Under the pieces are notes generated by a model. That model was not told where the DNA came from and made no database searches. It saw only the letters and a program-made list of their open reading frames with translations. Source: Brasenia schreberi (taxonomy: Eukaryota; Streptophyta; Magnoliopsida; Nymphaeales; Cabombaceae). From it: DNA of 64,000 nt. Position numbers and translations under genes: made by a program. The stretch is taken from NCBI GenBank assembly GCA_036023115.1, contig JAYKKT010000040.1, positions 6,746,001 through 6,810,000 of the forward strand, given 5' to 3'. The stretch's first letter is position 1, and every line of letters starts with the position of its first letter. Shown here in pieces: positions 34,900-45,835 of this stretch.

Positions 34900-35849
34900 T
34901 TACCTTACAATCTTTACAACACGCTCTATCTTTTTTCTACAAATAAAGTAATCAATTTGTGTTTGTGATAAGCCACTCTTATAAGTAATTAAATGTTCAT
35001 CTCGTTTTTTGAAGATTGTATTGACTATAAAGAGATCAAATGACATAGCAAAATTTAAAATCTCCCTACCTTCCTCGTTTATATCCCCATAACCAAAGTT
35101 TCCATGAATCCCTTGATATCCTAATGCCTCTTTACCGACATGTCCATTTAAATCTCCTCCTAAACAAATCATCTCCCTTTGTGGAATCTTTTGAAACACC
35201 TTATCTAACTCTTCCCAAAAAACTGTCTTTATACTATCTTCTAGTCCTACTTGGGGTGCGTAAGCACAAACTATATTCAAAACCTCTACTCATAACACTA
35301 ATTTCAATGTCATGATTCGGTCACCATATCGTTGTATGTCTACTACACTCTCCTTTAAATCTTTATTTATGATAATACCAACTCCGTTTCGGGCCTTTTC
35401 TTTACCAGAGTACCATAATTTAAAACCTGTATCATCTATCTCCTTTGCTTTTTCTCCAACCCATTTTGTCTCTTGTAAACATAGAATATGAATCTTTCTC
35501 CGAATCATAGTATCTACCACCTCCATTAGCTTACCCGATAATGTCCGATATTCCAAGAACCAATACGAATCTTATTATCTAGGACTAGCTTCCTTACCCC
35601 CCGCATCCGTCCATAATCAAAATGCGGAGACCCTCTCTGAAAATTTTTCACTACATTCGGGCGGTAATGTAGCGGGACTAACTTCTTTACCCACACCCGT
35701 CCATGATGTGGGAACCCTCTCTGCAATTGATTCACTACATTCGGGCGAAAATGTAGTGGCCCTTGCTTACTTCTTACTGCATTCGGGCTCTGCAGCACGT
35801 CGCTAGGCGGGAACGCCCCAAAGCAATGCTCATAATTTTTGTAATCCAT
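34900..35849 (-). pseudogene. LINE N-terminal region and APE-type endonuclease, frameshifted
   Basis: The N-terminal frame 35526-35849 has GPLHFRPNVVNQLQRGFPH and VPLHYRPNVVKNFQRGSPHF, an internal repeat of about 35 residues, then IRIGSWNI, the start of the endonuclease (the Asn motif). The frame shifts to 35290-35556 ([39 protein letters not shown]), then to 34900-35280 ([55 protein letters not shown]). LQETKW, GDLNGHVG and the SQIDY-like motif are the usual catalytic and nicking-site motifs of APE endonucleases. Two frameshifts inactivate it. Confidence 0.88.
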
Positions 35850-35963
35850 GTTGTAGAAATCCGACGAAGTTTTACGCTGGCTGTCGGAAGCCTAACACAA
35901 CCCTCCTCCTTTATCCGGGCTTGGGACCGGCAATGCAAGGGTGATCCCTTACATGGGCGGAGT

Positions 35964-35979
35964 TACAACTTTCCACTCA
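35964..35979. repeat. Target-site duplication, right copy, of the 3.28-kb LINE
   Basis: tacaactttccactca; partner at 32669-32684. Confidence 0.92.
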
Positions 35980-36030
35980 TTTAAATAAAATGTCTTTGAT
36001 TAGAGTTGGTGGTACGAGCTGTGTTTAGAA

Positions 36031-36165
36031 GGTAAACCCAAATGCTGCTGGTTATGGAGGTCTAATTTGCAATGACAAAGGAGAGTGAAGGAAGGAGTTT
36101 GCCATATACCTAGGGGAATGCCCCATCTTTGTAGCAAAAATATGCGTAACATACTTGGTCTGCAA
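36031..36165 (+). pseudogene. RNase H-like fragment of a non-LTR element
   Basis: The + strand reads VNPNAAGYGGLICNDKGE, a TGA, then RKEFAIYLGECPIFVAKIC. The pattern N-AGYGG(L/V)I-ND-GEW resembles the start of the RNase H domain at the C-terminus of plant L1-type LINEs. Nothing else of such an element is seen nearby. Confidence 0.5.
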
Positions 36166-36184
36166 CTTGGGTATACGGGGTGTT

Positions 36185-36330
36185 ACGCTAGAAACACACT
36201 AAAATAGACATAGCCGGTTTGAGCTGACACGGCGGTTCCATCAGAACCAAACTCGGCCAAGAATCAGCTGGAACAAGAGCTGACAGCACCGGAAGGCTTG
36301 GAACCAGTTGGTTATGGAGGTCCCAAACCA
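36185..36330. repeat. AACCGG/GGTTCC-rich dispersed repeat, copy 2
   Basis: Contains 'ggcggttccatcagaacc', 'ctcggccaagaatcagctgg' and 'ttggaaccagttgg', the same vocabulary as the copies at 10150, 49480 and 62545. Confidence 0.5.
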
Positions 36331-37133
36331 CAGTTTCTATAATTTAAAAAATATATTTCTTTACATTTGACAATCATCTGTTAATGTTTCTTTCCGGTTC
36401 TCAGCGGCTTAGGACTCACCCTTAGGCCGAGTCGAGTGTTTGTCTAGATAGGATGAGGTTTCATTTGCGTTTTATTAAAATGGATGAAGCTCCAGAGTTT
36501 TTTGTGCATTTTGAATGAAGGTTCCATGTCTTTTTCAGAGCGAAGCATGGATTAACCAGGCTCTTTCAAGCCTGAGAGATGTGCCCTAGATGCATGCTGA
36601 GTCCCACCGGGATCATATCAGTTACCCTAAGGTGCAGATTTGAGAATTCTATCCTCACATTTGAGTAATCGACGAGATAAGGGATCCAGTGACAGGAGGT
36701 AGTGTGGGTTCGAGTGGAGCTAATTCTTCACCGTCTGGCATGGAGTTCAAGGGCAACGTCGGCCGTGTTTGTATTTGAACTACAGAACTATAGTCACCGT
36801 TCACAACAAAAAACACACAAGCTTTACTGGTAGAAGATTCAATTATATTGGAACAATGAAATCTCCCCCAAAGCTCCACGAAGCTGAAATACATTATATA
36901 ACCAGGATTCTTCTATTGAATCTGAACTGAGAAAACCAAGAAGGAAAACCCCATCCAACACCTCATAAAACAAAGCGACTGTGAGAGGAAAGCCTTTTCC
37001 TTTTCCTCTCATGGCAAGCATTCTTAAAAGCTCATCGAAGAACGCAAAAGGCTGGTTCCTTTCAGCTACAATCCTTATAGTAGGTCACCAGATCTGAGGC
37101 ATCCCAAGTGATACACGTGCTTCTGACTATCAT
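36331..37133. other. Intergenic DNA beside the RPB2 pseudogene
   Basis: No exon or element was recognised. The small frames at 36655-37021 have no known relatives. Confidence 0.4.
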
Positions 37134-38100
37134 CGAATTCTTCTTGAGATTTGCAATAGCTATCAACCCACAACGCTCACACACATGGACCCTATATGCA
37201 TCACTTTGATCAAACAATCTCTCCTTTAGGAAGTGAGCAGCTCCATGGGCGTTTCGTGGAGCATTTGAGAGCATTTGAAAAACACAGGCTACGAAATTAG
37301 TCCAACCATACTTTGGAAAGACTGCGTAACAAAAGTCCACCCAAACTTATGAGGTAAAACTGCAGATCCAAGGGACATACACTTTCAAGTTCCTAAAAAC
37401 AATTTAAAAATCTAAAGCATGGAAGAGTACATACCGTGACATCGGTAAATGGAGTGGCATCTCCCTCTTTTCCATTATGAGCAGCGACCTTTCCCATGAA
37501 GCACTCAATCAGCTGCCCGATGGTCATTCGAGATGGAATAGCATGAGGGTTGACAATAATATCAGGCGTTACTCCCTCCACCGTCCATGGCATGTCTTCT
37601 TGACAATAAGTCATACCTACAGTTCCCTTTTGACCGTGCCTGCTACTAAACTTGTCTCCAATCTGTGGAATTCGCACAGATCTCATTCTGACTTTCACAA
37701 ACCTCAGACCATCAGCATTTGTTGTCAATAATACCTGCAAAAATACATAAATCAGAAAAAATAGCGAGGATAAACTTACCCACCCTAATTGACTAAGAAA
37801 ATGGCATCCACGCTTTGTGTTGTGCAATCTAATGAAGCGAGAAAATTTATCTAAATTACTGGAAAGATTGATTAAATCACCAAGTTCACATAACCCATAA
37901 ACAAAGCCAGCTTGACCACCAAATCCAGTCATAAAAATCCCAAATTTGCCCCAAGTACCTGATCTGATCCCCATGGAAATTCATGTAGACCGTTTAATAT
38001 GGTAACAAGAACAACTAAGGCGTTTTCCATGCTACATGGATTATTTGTTTCTACATAGCTCTATCATAATTTGTAGAATTCATGATAAATAAGTCATGCA

Positions 38101-38478
38101 TGTTAATTGTAATAGGTACACGGGCCATTAGGGCCCATGTTTGAGATGGGACTGGGGCCAGTCAAGTAGCCGTTGGGGGCAGTTGGCCTCCAACGGCTAC
38201 TTGGTTGTGTTGTGCTGGGCACAGCAGCCAGCCTTCAAGGCTTCCATTGCATTGTATTTTCCTCAACTCTTCCTCTACAAATACCGCATAACCACATGAA
38301 TAAAGATAAGTTGTCTTGCACAGCCTTTGTTTGGAATTTGACTTTGTTATTTGGACTCTTGTCGGCTCCGAGTGTGGTCATTATACGTGACATTAATATT
38401 CAGATGTTTTGAGATCTTAGCGTTTTGACAAGTTGTATCGTGGACGATTCAACCTTCGATTATCAACAACATTTTACA
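38101..38478 (+). repeat. Left LTR of copia-2
   Basis: Starts TGTTAATTGTAATAGG and ends ACATTTTACA. The position of the TATA box holds 'ctacaaata', a one-base change from the 'ctataaata' of the right LTR, probably weakening the promoter. Confidence 0.9.
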
Positions 38479-38763
38479 TGATATTAGAGCTTCATATTGA
38501 AGATTTTGAGTACATTGGGAATTGTGCCAAGATTGTGAATTTCGTGAAATCACTCCAAATTTGAGGTAAGTCAGAAAAAAAAATTTTTGCAATATTAAAA
38601 GTAAAAATGAATCTTTTAGATGCATTCTTGACCCAAAATGCTATCAAAGTTTGGCAAGTATTATGAAAAAGTATTTTTTATCAAAAGATTTTTGAGATTA
38701 TATTAATGATAATATCAAAGAACCGATTTTAGACATTGATGGGCTAGATGATGATGATGATAT

Positions 38764-41700
38764 CAGTGTTGTCTGACGCGTATCATATCGTGTATCGCTG
38801 GACTCCACGATACGGGCGTATCGTATCGTATCGTACTTTAATATTAAAATAATACAAAAATTAATTAAAAATCAATAAAAATTAGTAAAAATCCGAAAAA
38901 AAATAAAAAAAAATCAAGAAAAATTCAAGAAAAATCTGGTAATTGCTTTAAATTCATATACTGTAAGTTTAGTACAGATTGAGCATTCAACATTGAACAA
39001 TTGCATCTCAATTTACATATTTTGAATTCAAAAAATAAAATACACATTACAGACACTGTTACATTTTACAAATTGTAATCAGGATCATCAACTAAATAAT
39101 CTTCATCTTCTCCTTGTTGCAGATCCTCATCATCATCATCAGCGACACCTTCTTCTTGAAAATCAAATTCTTCATCTCCTTGATATTGTTGTTGCGCTCC
39201 TTCCAAATTAATCCAAGCAACGTCTTCTTCAGTTAGGAGGGCATTTTCTTCAGTGTCTTCTATAACCCAATCTTCTAATATATCAAAATTATCTAAACTT
39301 ATTGGATCAAACTGACTTTCTTCTCTATTTACTTTTTTTAATTGCCTACGACAAACAAAGATAAACAATTAGTAAATAATAACAATTGAATACTGAAGTT
39401 AAACTATATTGAATTGAAAATTTGAAAGTAATACAACATTACCTTTCACGAAGGTGCATGTTACAACGAATATAAACTAAATCATTTAGTCTTTTGTGTT
39501 CCAACCTGTTGCGCTTCTTTGTATGGATGTGTTAAAAAACACTCAAATTTCTTTCACAACCTATTGCACTACAGGTTTGGCTTAAGACTCTCACTGCAAA
39601 ATCTTTAAGGTTTGGACAATCAGTTTCAAACCTGTTCCACCAAATATCTGTAGAAAAAGATAAACATTATAAACATAATCCACAGTAATGTAAGATGAAA
39701 CTTAAATATGAAAATAAACAATTTACCTAGACGCATCGTACTGCGATTGCGAATTGCAACAGGCAAACCCATCAAGTGAAGAGCATTATCATATATCTCC
39801 ATCTCTCGATGTATCGCATCTGCTATGCTCTCATCAGGGACTAATCTGTCGATGCATTCAATGATTCCTCGATTAACCTCACCGTCCCTTTTGAAGGTTG
39901 CTGAGTACCTCAATGATGGGTTTAGATAGTAGGTTGTTGCATGAATAGACTGATGCAATTGTTTATTCCATCTACTATCAATTATTTTCCACACGGGCAC
40001 ATAATCTCTTTTTTTTTCATTAAAGTTATTTCTGATTGCTTCTTTTGCCCTATCCATTGCTTCATAAAGGTAGCCCATAGATGGTTTTTCCTCGCTGTCA
40101 GCCAATCTCAAAACTTTCACTAAAGGACAAGTAATTTTCAATAATCTGATACATGCATTCCAAAATGAACTTCTAAAAACCGTTTCTGCAATCTCATTTA
40201 ACTTTCTGTTCCTTCTGTTTTGTGGCAACTCTGCAAATTGTTGCCACTCATCTGAGGAGAACATTCTCTTTAAAGCTTGCTTCTGTCTCACAATACTCTG
40301 TACAGATAAGAAGTTTGTTGCGAACCTAGTTGCAGCTGTGCGAAGAAGCTCTGCACCTTCTGTGTATCTCCTCATCATACATAAAACAAATGCATGGTTG
40401 TAAATGAATTTTGTAATATCTTGGCAACACTCAGTTGCTGCCTTTATTTCATCCATCTCACCAATGTCCTCGAGGATGAGATCTAAACAATGGGTTGCAC
40501 ATGGTGTCCAGTAGAAAGTCCCATAAATATCAGCTAACTCCTTTCCAGCTGCTTTGTAGTTAGCTGCATTATCTGTAATCAATTGGACTATATTTTCTAG
40601 CCCAACCTCTTGTATAACCTTATCAAATTCCTCTCGTAGGATCTCTGCAGTGTGCCTCTCCTCTGACATATCTAGAGATCTCAAAAACATGAGTCCTTTA
40701 AGACAATATACAAGAAAGTTTAGCAATGTCCTTCCTCGCCTATCGGTCCATCCATCTGCCATTATAGTGCATCCTGTTTCCTTCCATGATTGTCTCAAAG
40801 TCGAACAGTATTGCTGCACTTCAATCACGGTCTGATCTAATATCTTCCCTCTCAACTTCTGATAAGAGGGCATCCTGTATCCTGAACCAATGTTAGCAAT
40901 TGCATCTGCCATTGCTTGAAAATGAAAACTGTTTGCTGCATTAAATGGAATGCATGCATCATAAAACCATCTGCCCACTGCAAGGTTTGCTTGATCGTGC
41001 AGTTGTTCTGAAGCCATAGCAGCACGAATTCCTGAGCACCAGGTATAGTAGAAGGAGGAAAGAACGAATGTATGCTAGAAGAAGAAGGTCTTCCTCTACT
41101 CCTTCCTGAACTTCCTCTTCTGCCACCTCCAAAGTCTTCAGTTGTAACCCTCTTTCCGATGCTAGGTGCTCGCGAACTGCTACTACCAATATATGTTCTA
41201 GCATCTGAAGGTAAACTATCAGTGAATCCAACTCCAGTGGCAGTAGCATCATCAGCTTCTTCACACATCTGGAAATCATCATTTTGTTGTCATCTACAAG
41301 CATTGCCATTTAATACCTTCTGGCACACTTCTAACTCTGCTTGTGCATGGAGCAACTTCTTTCCTGGTTCCTGCTAGGTGGTATTTCAACCTTTAAATTC
41401 CACCACTAACCACCTTTTCATAAAATAAACATATGATTTTTAACCTTGAACCCTCAACTAGTATACCCCACTGTCATGCCGGATCATCAGACTTTGAATG
41501 AGAGTCTCTACCACCCCTTCCTGCCATATCAATGGAGTACTTTAATTCAAACAAAAACCTGAAAATAAAAGCACTTCGTAAATCCCCCAATCTTCAAATA
41601 ACACTCAAATCGAGTGTCTCCCACTTCATGAATGCAATAAAAATCGTATACACACACTAAATAACTTCATATTTTGTCATTCAAAAAAAAAAATGAAATA

Positions 41701-42026
41701 ACACAAAAAACAATAAATATAAAGGAAAAAAGGGAAAAAACATTAAAAATATACCTAAATCCGAGTTTGAAGGCTTGCACGAACACCGTAGGACACGATT
41801 TTGGAGCTTTGAACACTAAGGAGGTGAAAACCGGCTCTTAGGGAGCTTGAGGAACCCAAGAGAAGATAGGAAACTTGCGAAAAATCATGGGTTTCAGTCG
41901 GTCCGAGACCCTTTATAAGGGTCCCAGGGCGTATCGTCCGTATCGTACGATACAGTGCGATATGCCCGCACCTGCGATACGGGCCCCCATATCGTATCGT
42001 GGTGGCCCACGATACGGACAACACTG
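38764..42026 (-). mobile_element. hAT transposon (hAT-2), 3.26 kb, inside the copia-2 gag
   Basis: The terminal inverted repeat is CAGTGTTGTC at 38764 and GACAACACTG ending at 42026. A perfect 8-bp target duplication gatgatat lies at 38756-38763 and 42027-42034. Removing it rejoins copia gag as ...DIDGLDDDDDMVKPHEKYK. Subterminal regions hold many CGTATCG/CGATACG words on both sides. It carries one BED/DUF659 transposase gene on the - strand and is about 0.26 kb longer than hAT-1. Confidence 0.95.
39066..41527 (-). pseudogene. hAT transposase: BED finger, DUF659, acidic tail
   Basis: The transposase would cut and paste the element. It starts near 41525-41527 (MAGRGGRDSHSKSDDPA), then a BED finger, KVVSGGI-stop-RLKYHLAGTRKE, with two in-frame stops and a lost Cys (ICLFYEK where hAT-1 has ICLFCE). 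The 41017-41268 stretch is a Ser/Arg-rich linker. The main frame 39626-41017 (463 residues) has [56 protein letters not shown] and YWTPCATHCLDLILEDIGEM, typical of DUF659. The expected hAT dimerisation region is interrupted by non-coding sequence at about 39370-39740. The 39066-39368 frame is a separate acidic tail rich in D/E. The main frame is remarkably long, but the BED region is broken, so this copy is probably non-autonomous. Confidence 0.85.
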
Positions 42027-42034
42027 GATGATAT

Positions 42035-44975
42035 GGTTAAGCCACATGAAAAATATAAGCAAGATCTAAAAACTTAGGGAGAAAATGAAAGCTAAAATAA
42101 CTTGGATTATTTGTCAAAATATAGATGAAAAACTTAGAAATAAAATTAGTGTTTTCGAAAGTGCTTTTGAAACATGGGAATACTTGAAAAAGCTTAACTC
42201 TGAAGATAATTTTGTTTTTCAAATTGATTTAATAGAGGGAATGATAATGCTTATACAAGGAAACTTAAGCATTAGAGACTATCATAATGAGTTTTGAAAA
42301 CTATAGACTCAACTTAGAAATTTTGATAAATTCAAAAAACTTCAAAAATTGGATATATCTTTTAAAGCAAGTAAGAAGTATTTGAAAATTTTGTAACCTT
42401 TTGTAATATAGTTAAAAATCAATTTGGTTCCACTATTAAGATCTTTAGATCTTATTTGAGAGGAGAATATATGTCTAATGAGTTCCAAAAGTTTGTCGAA
42501 ACCAATAGTATTTTGTATCAAAAATCATGCATCAAAACTCCTCAACAAAATGGCTTGGCTGAGAGAAAACATAGACATATCATAGAAACATGTCGAACTA
42601 TGTTGATTGCCAGCAATGTTCCTAAGTTTTTATAGGCAAAAGCTACTCTTACTGTGTTAAGTTTTTGGGTGGAGATGCTTTGTTTATACGAATAAAAATG
42701 ATAAATTATCTCATAGGTCTGGCTTGGCTGAGAGAAAACATAGACATATCATAGAAACATGTCGAACTATGTTGATTGCCAGCAATGTTCCTAAGTTTTT
42801 ATGGACAAAAGCTACTCTTACTGCGGTAAGTTTTTGGGTGGAGATGCTTTGTTTATATGGATAAAAATGATAAATTATCTCATAGGTCTGGCTTGGCTGA
42901 GAGAAAACATAGACATATCATAGAAACATGTCGAACTATGTTGATTGCCAGCAATGTTCCTAAGTTTTTATGGGTAAAAGCTACTTTTACTACGATAAGT
43001 TTTTGGGCAGAGATGCTTTGTTTATACGGATAAAAATGATAAATTATCTCCTTGGTCCATTAAATGTGTATTCCTTGGTTATGGCATAGACAAAAAAGGT
43101 TATAGATGCTTTGATCCTATCAATGATAAATTGTATGTTTCTAAGGATGTAAAATTCTTTGAAAATGATGCTTACTATAAGTCTAAATCTTTAGAAAGTT
43201 TTGAATCATCTATATCTCAAGACTTCCTTGATATAGAAGGAAACGATGATTGGGACCCTGAAGATCATCAAGATAGTCCTTCAAAGCGTGATAGTGTCCA
43301 AAATGAAACTGTTGATCCTCAACCCATCATTGAACCCTACCCATTACATTACACACGACGTCATAGAGAGTCTGATAACATGTGTCTAGAACCTAGAATT
43401 TCAAAACCTCCTCAATGTTTTGTTTCATATAAAACTTTTGAACCTCAACGCAAAAATCTGATTGCAATTCTTCATCAAATCAAAGAACCTAAATTCTATC
43501 ACCAAGCTAAGGATATTCCTGAATGAAAAGCTACTATGAGTGATGAACTTAGAACCTTAGACAAACCTCAAACTTGGATCATTGTACCTATGCCTAAAAA
43601 TAAGAAGGTTATTGGATGTCGATGGGTTTATAAAATCAAAAGTCATAGTAATGGTAGTATTGAAAGATACAAGGCCAGATTGGTAGCCAAGGGATATGCT
43701 CAAGAACATGGAATTAACTATGATGAAACGTTTGCTCCTATTGCTAGAATGACTACTATTAGAATTCTAATCACCCTTAGTGTTATTCAAAACTGGGATA
43801 TATATCAACTTGATGTTAAAAATGCTTTTTTGAATGGATATTTAACTGAAGAAGTTTATGACTCCTCCCGGATTTGTTTTTCCCCAGAATCATGTTCTCA
43901 AACTACAAAAGGCATTGTATGGTTTGAAACAAGCCCCTAAGGCTTGGTTTGATCGTTTTGAAAAATTCATGCATTTGCATTACTTCACTTCTTGTTATAC
44001 TAATACTGCATTATTTGTGAGGAGATCATATGCAGGTATAATAATTCTTCTCTTGTATGTAGATGATATGTTCATCACTAGAAGTGATAAAGATAACATC
44101 TTGAAAGTTAAAAGTGATCTTCACAAAGAATTTGAAATGAAAAATTTTGGTTTGCTTAGCTACTTTTTGAGAATTGAAATTGTACGTAATGATAGAGGAT
44201 ATTTTATGTCTCAAACAAAATTTAAGAGTGAAATTATTGACAGGTCAGGTCTAACCGACGAAAAGAAGGTGGATACACCAGAGGTTCTTATAACCAAATT
44301 AAGAGCAACCGATGGAGAGAAACTGGATGATGCTACCCCATACAAACAACTTATAGGAGCATTAACCAATCTCACTATCACCCGCCCAGACATATCTCAT
44401 GCCGCCCTACATACTGCAAGTCAATTTCAACAATCTCCTATTAGTGCTCACATGAGTGGAGTTATTAGAATCATCTGATACATAAAGCACTCTGTGGATA
44501 AGGGTGTAATTCTAACTTCTTCCTCTTCTTTTGATTTATCTATCAATACTGATGCTAATTAGGGTAGAGATGTCAACCATAGACATTGTACGACTGACTT
44601 TTATGTTTTTCTAGGTGAATCACTCATTTCTTGAAAATGTAAGAAGCAAGATAATGTGTCACTTTCTTCAACCGAAGCAGAATATCCAGCCATGGTTACT
44701 GCAGCTATGGAGATATCTTGGATTACAACTGTTCTAGGTGATATGGGAGTTACTTCTCAACATCCTGCCACTATGTATTGTGACAATAAAAGCGCCATAT
44801 ACATTGCCTCCAACAACACCTTCTATGAACAGACGAAGCACATTGAGATGGATTATCATTTTGTTCGTGAAGAATGTTTGAACAAGAAGATAACATTGTG
44901 TTATGTCACATCTTAGATGCAGCTAGCGGATTTCTTCACCAAATCTCTCTCAGTCGCTCGTTTTTAAGTTTTGTT
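42035..44975 (+). pseudogene. copia-2 gag-pol polyprotein remnants
   Basis: Gag remnant: 42085-42297 (VFESAFETWEYLKKLNSEDN). After an internal deletion, integrase follows with KSCIKTPQQNGLAERKHRHI at about 42520-42600, then a 169-bp triplication. Reverse transcriptase starts at about 43536 (PKNKKVIGCRWVYKIKSHSN, YKARLVAKGYAQEHGINYDE, IYQLDVKNAFLNGYL). A one-base frameshift near 43858 falls before TPPGFVFPQNHVLKLQKALY, and ILLLYVDDMFITRSDKDN holds the catalytic YVDD. RNase H is at 44640-44916 (LSSTEAEYPAMVTAAMEISW, YCDNKSAIYIASN, EQTKHIEMDYHFVREE). Several stops and the deletion make it inactive. Confidence 0.9.
42552..43048 (+). repeat. 169-bp tandem triplication in the copia-2 integrase
   Basis: Units start with ggcttggctgagagaaaaca at 42552, 42721 and 42890, an exact 169-bp spacing. 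169 is not divisible by 3, so each added unit shifts the frame. Units differ by only a few substitutions. Confidence 0.95.
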
Positions 44976-45016
44976 GGACAAACTTTCGATATATACCCCA
45001 TAAGTTTAAGGAGGAG

Positions 45017-45835
45017 TGTTAATTGTAACAGGTACACAAGTCATTAGGGCCTGCATTTGAGATGGGACTGGCCCAAGCCACTAGGGCCTGGGGCCAATCA
45101 TGTAGCTATTGGGGGCAGTTGGGCACAACAGCCAACCTTCAAGGCTTCCATTGCATTGTATTTTCCTCTCCTCTTCCTCTATAAATACCGCATAACCTCA
45201 TGAATAAAGATACGTTGTCTTGCACAGCCTTTGTTTGGAATTTGATTTTGTTATTTGGACTCTTGTTGGCTCCGAGTGTGGTCTTTATGCATGACATCTA
45301 TATCTTCCATTGCATTGTATTTTCCTCTCCTCTTCCTCTATAAATACCGCATAACCTCATGAATAAAGAAATGTTGTCTTGCACAACCTTTGTTTGGAAT
45401 TTGACTTTGTTATTTGGACTCGCTCCGAGTGTGGTCTTTATGCGTGACATCCATATTCGGATGCTTTGAGATCTTAGCGTTTTGACAAGTTGTATCGTGG
45501 ACGATTCAACCTTCGATTATCAACAACATTTTATAATGACTTTGTTATTTGGACTCTTGTTGGCTCCGAGTGTGGTCTTTATGCGTGACATCCATATCTT
45601 CCAATGCATTGTATTTTCCTCTCCTCTTCCTCTATAAATACTGCATAACCTCATGAATAAAGAAATGTTGTCTTACACAGCCTTTGTTTGGAATTTGACT
45701 TTGTTATTTGGACTCTTATTGGCTTCGAGTGTGGTCTTTATGCGTGACATCCATATTCGGATGCTTTGAGATCTTAGCGTTTTGACAAGTTGTATCATGG
45801 ACGATTCAAACTTCGATTATCAACAACATTTTACA
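45017..45835 (+). repeat. Right LTR of copia-2, internally expanded
   Basis: 819 bp against 378 bp for the left LTR. The segment from 'cttccattgcattg' through 'tataaataccgcataacc' and 'gtgtggtctttatg' occurs three times (about 45145-45300, 45303-45450, 45599-45750). TATA boxes (tataaata) are at 45180-45187, 45339-45346 and 45633-45640. The LTR 3' end 'gattatcaacaacatttta' occurs twice, near 45533 and 45835. Confidence 0.9.

Larger units (their letters stand above)
32685..35963 (-). mobile_element. Full-length RTE-type LINE, 3.28 kb, with perfect 16-bp target duplication
   Basis: The 5' end on the - strand starts ACTCCGCCCATGTAAGGG (35963 side). The 3' tail is a run of ACA/ACAAC repeats at 32685-32702. 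Domains in order are an N-terminal region with two copies of a PLHxRPNVV motif (35526-35849), an APE-type endonuclease (34900-35580), a linker (34330-34860) and a reverse transcriptase with FADD box (32721-34327). This layout and the short-repeat 3' tail fit the RTE clade. Few lesions separate the frames, so it is the youngest-looking LINE in the window and the reference for the other copies. Confidence 0.93.
38101..45835 (+). mobile_element. Ty1/copia retrotransposon (copia-2) with LTRs, target duplication and a nested hAT
   Basis: The left LTR is 38101-38478 and the right LTR 45017-45835, both TG...CA. The 5-bp target duplication atgca is perfect (38096-38100 and 45836-45840). A primer-binding-like sequence, TGATATTAGAGC (38479-38490), resembles the TGGTATCAGAGC common to plant elements primed by initiator Met-tRNA. 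A polypurine tract (aaggaggag) ends at 45016. Internally, gag remnants are split by the hAT, then come integrase, reverse transcriptase and RNase H. Much of the gag-to-integrase region is deleted near 42395, and frames are broken. Confidence 0.93.

Noticed and set aside
37393..37974. A functional gene encoded by the 193-residue open frame with RPB2 similarity
   Set aside because: Only 37435-37734 is exon; the rest is intron translated by chance. Neighbouring exons have a stop, a deletion and missing segments.
39626..41017. An active host gene with a DUF659 domain
   Set aside because: It lies inside a hAT with terminal repeats and an 8-bp target duplication. The BED finger upstream has two stops.
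42552..43048. A CRISPR-like or satellite array
   Set aside because: Only three long adjoining units without spacers, inside a copia integrase.
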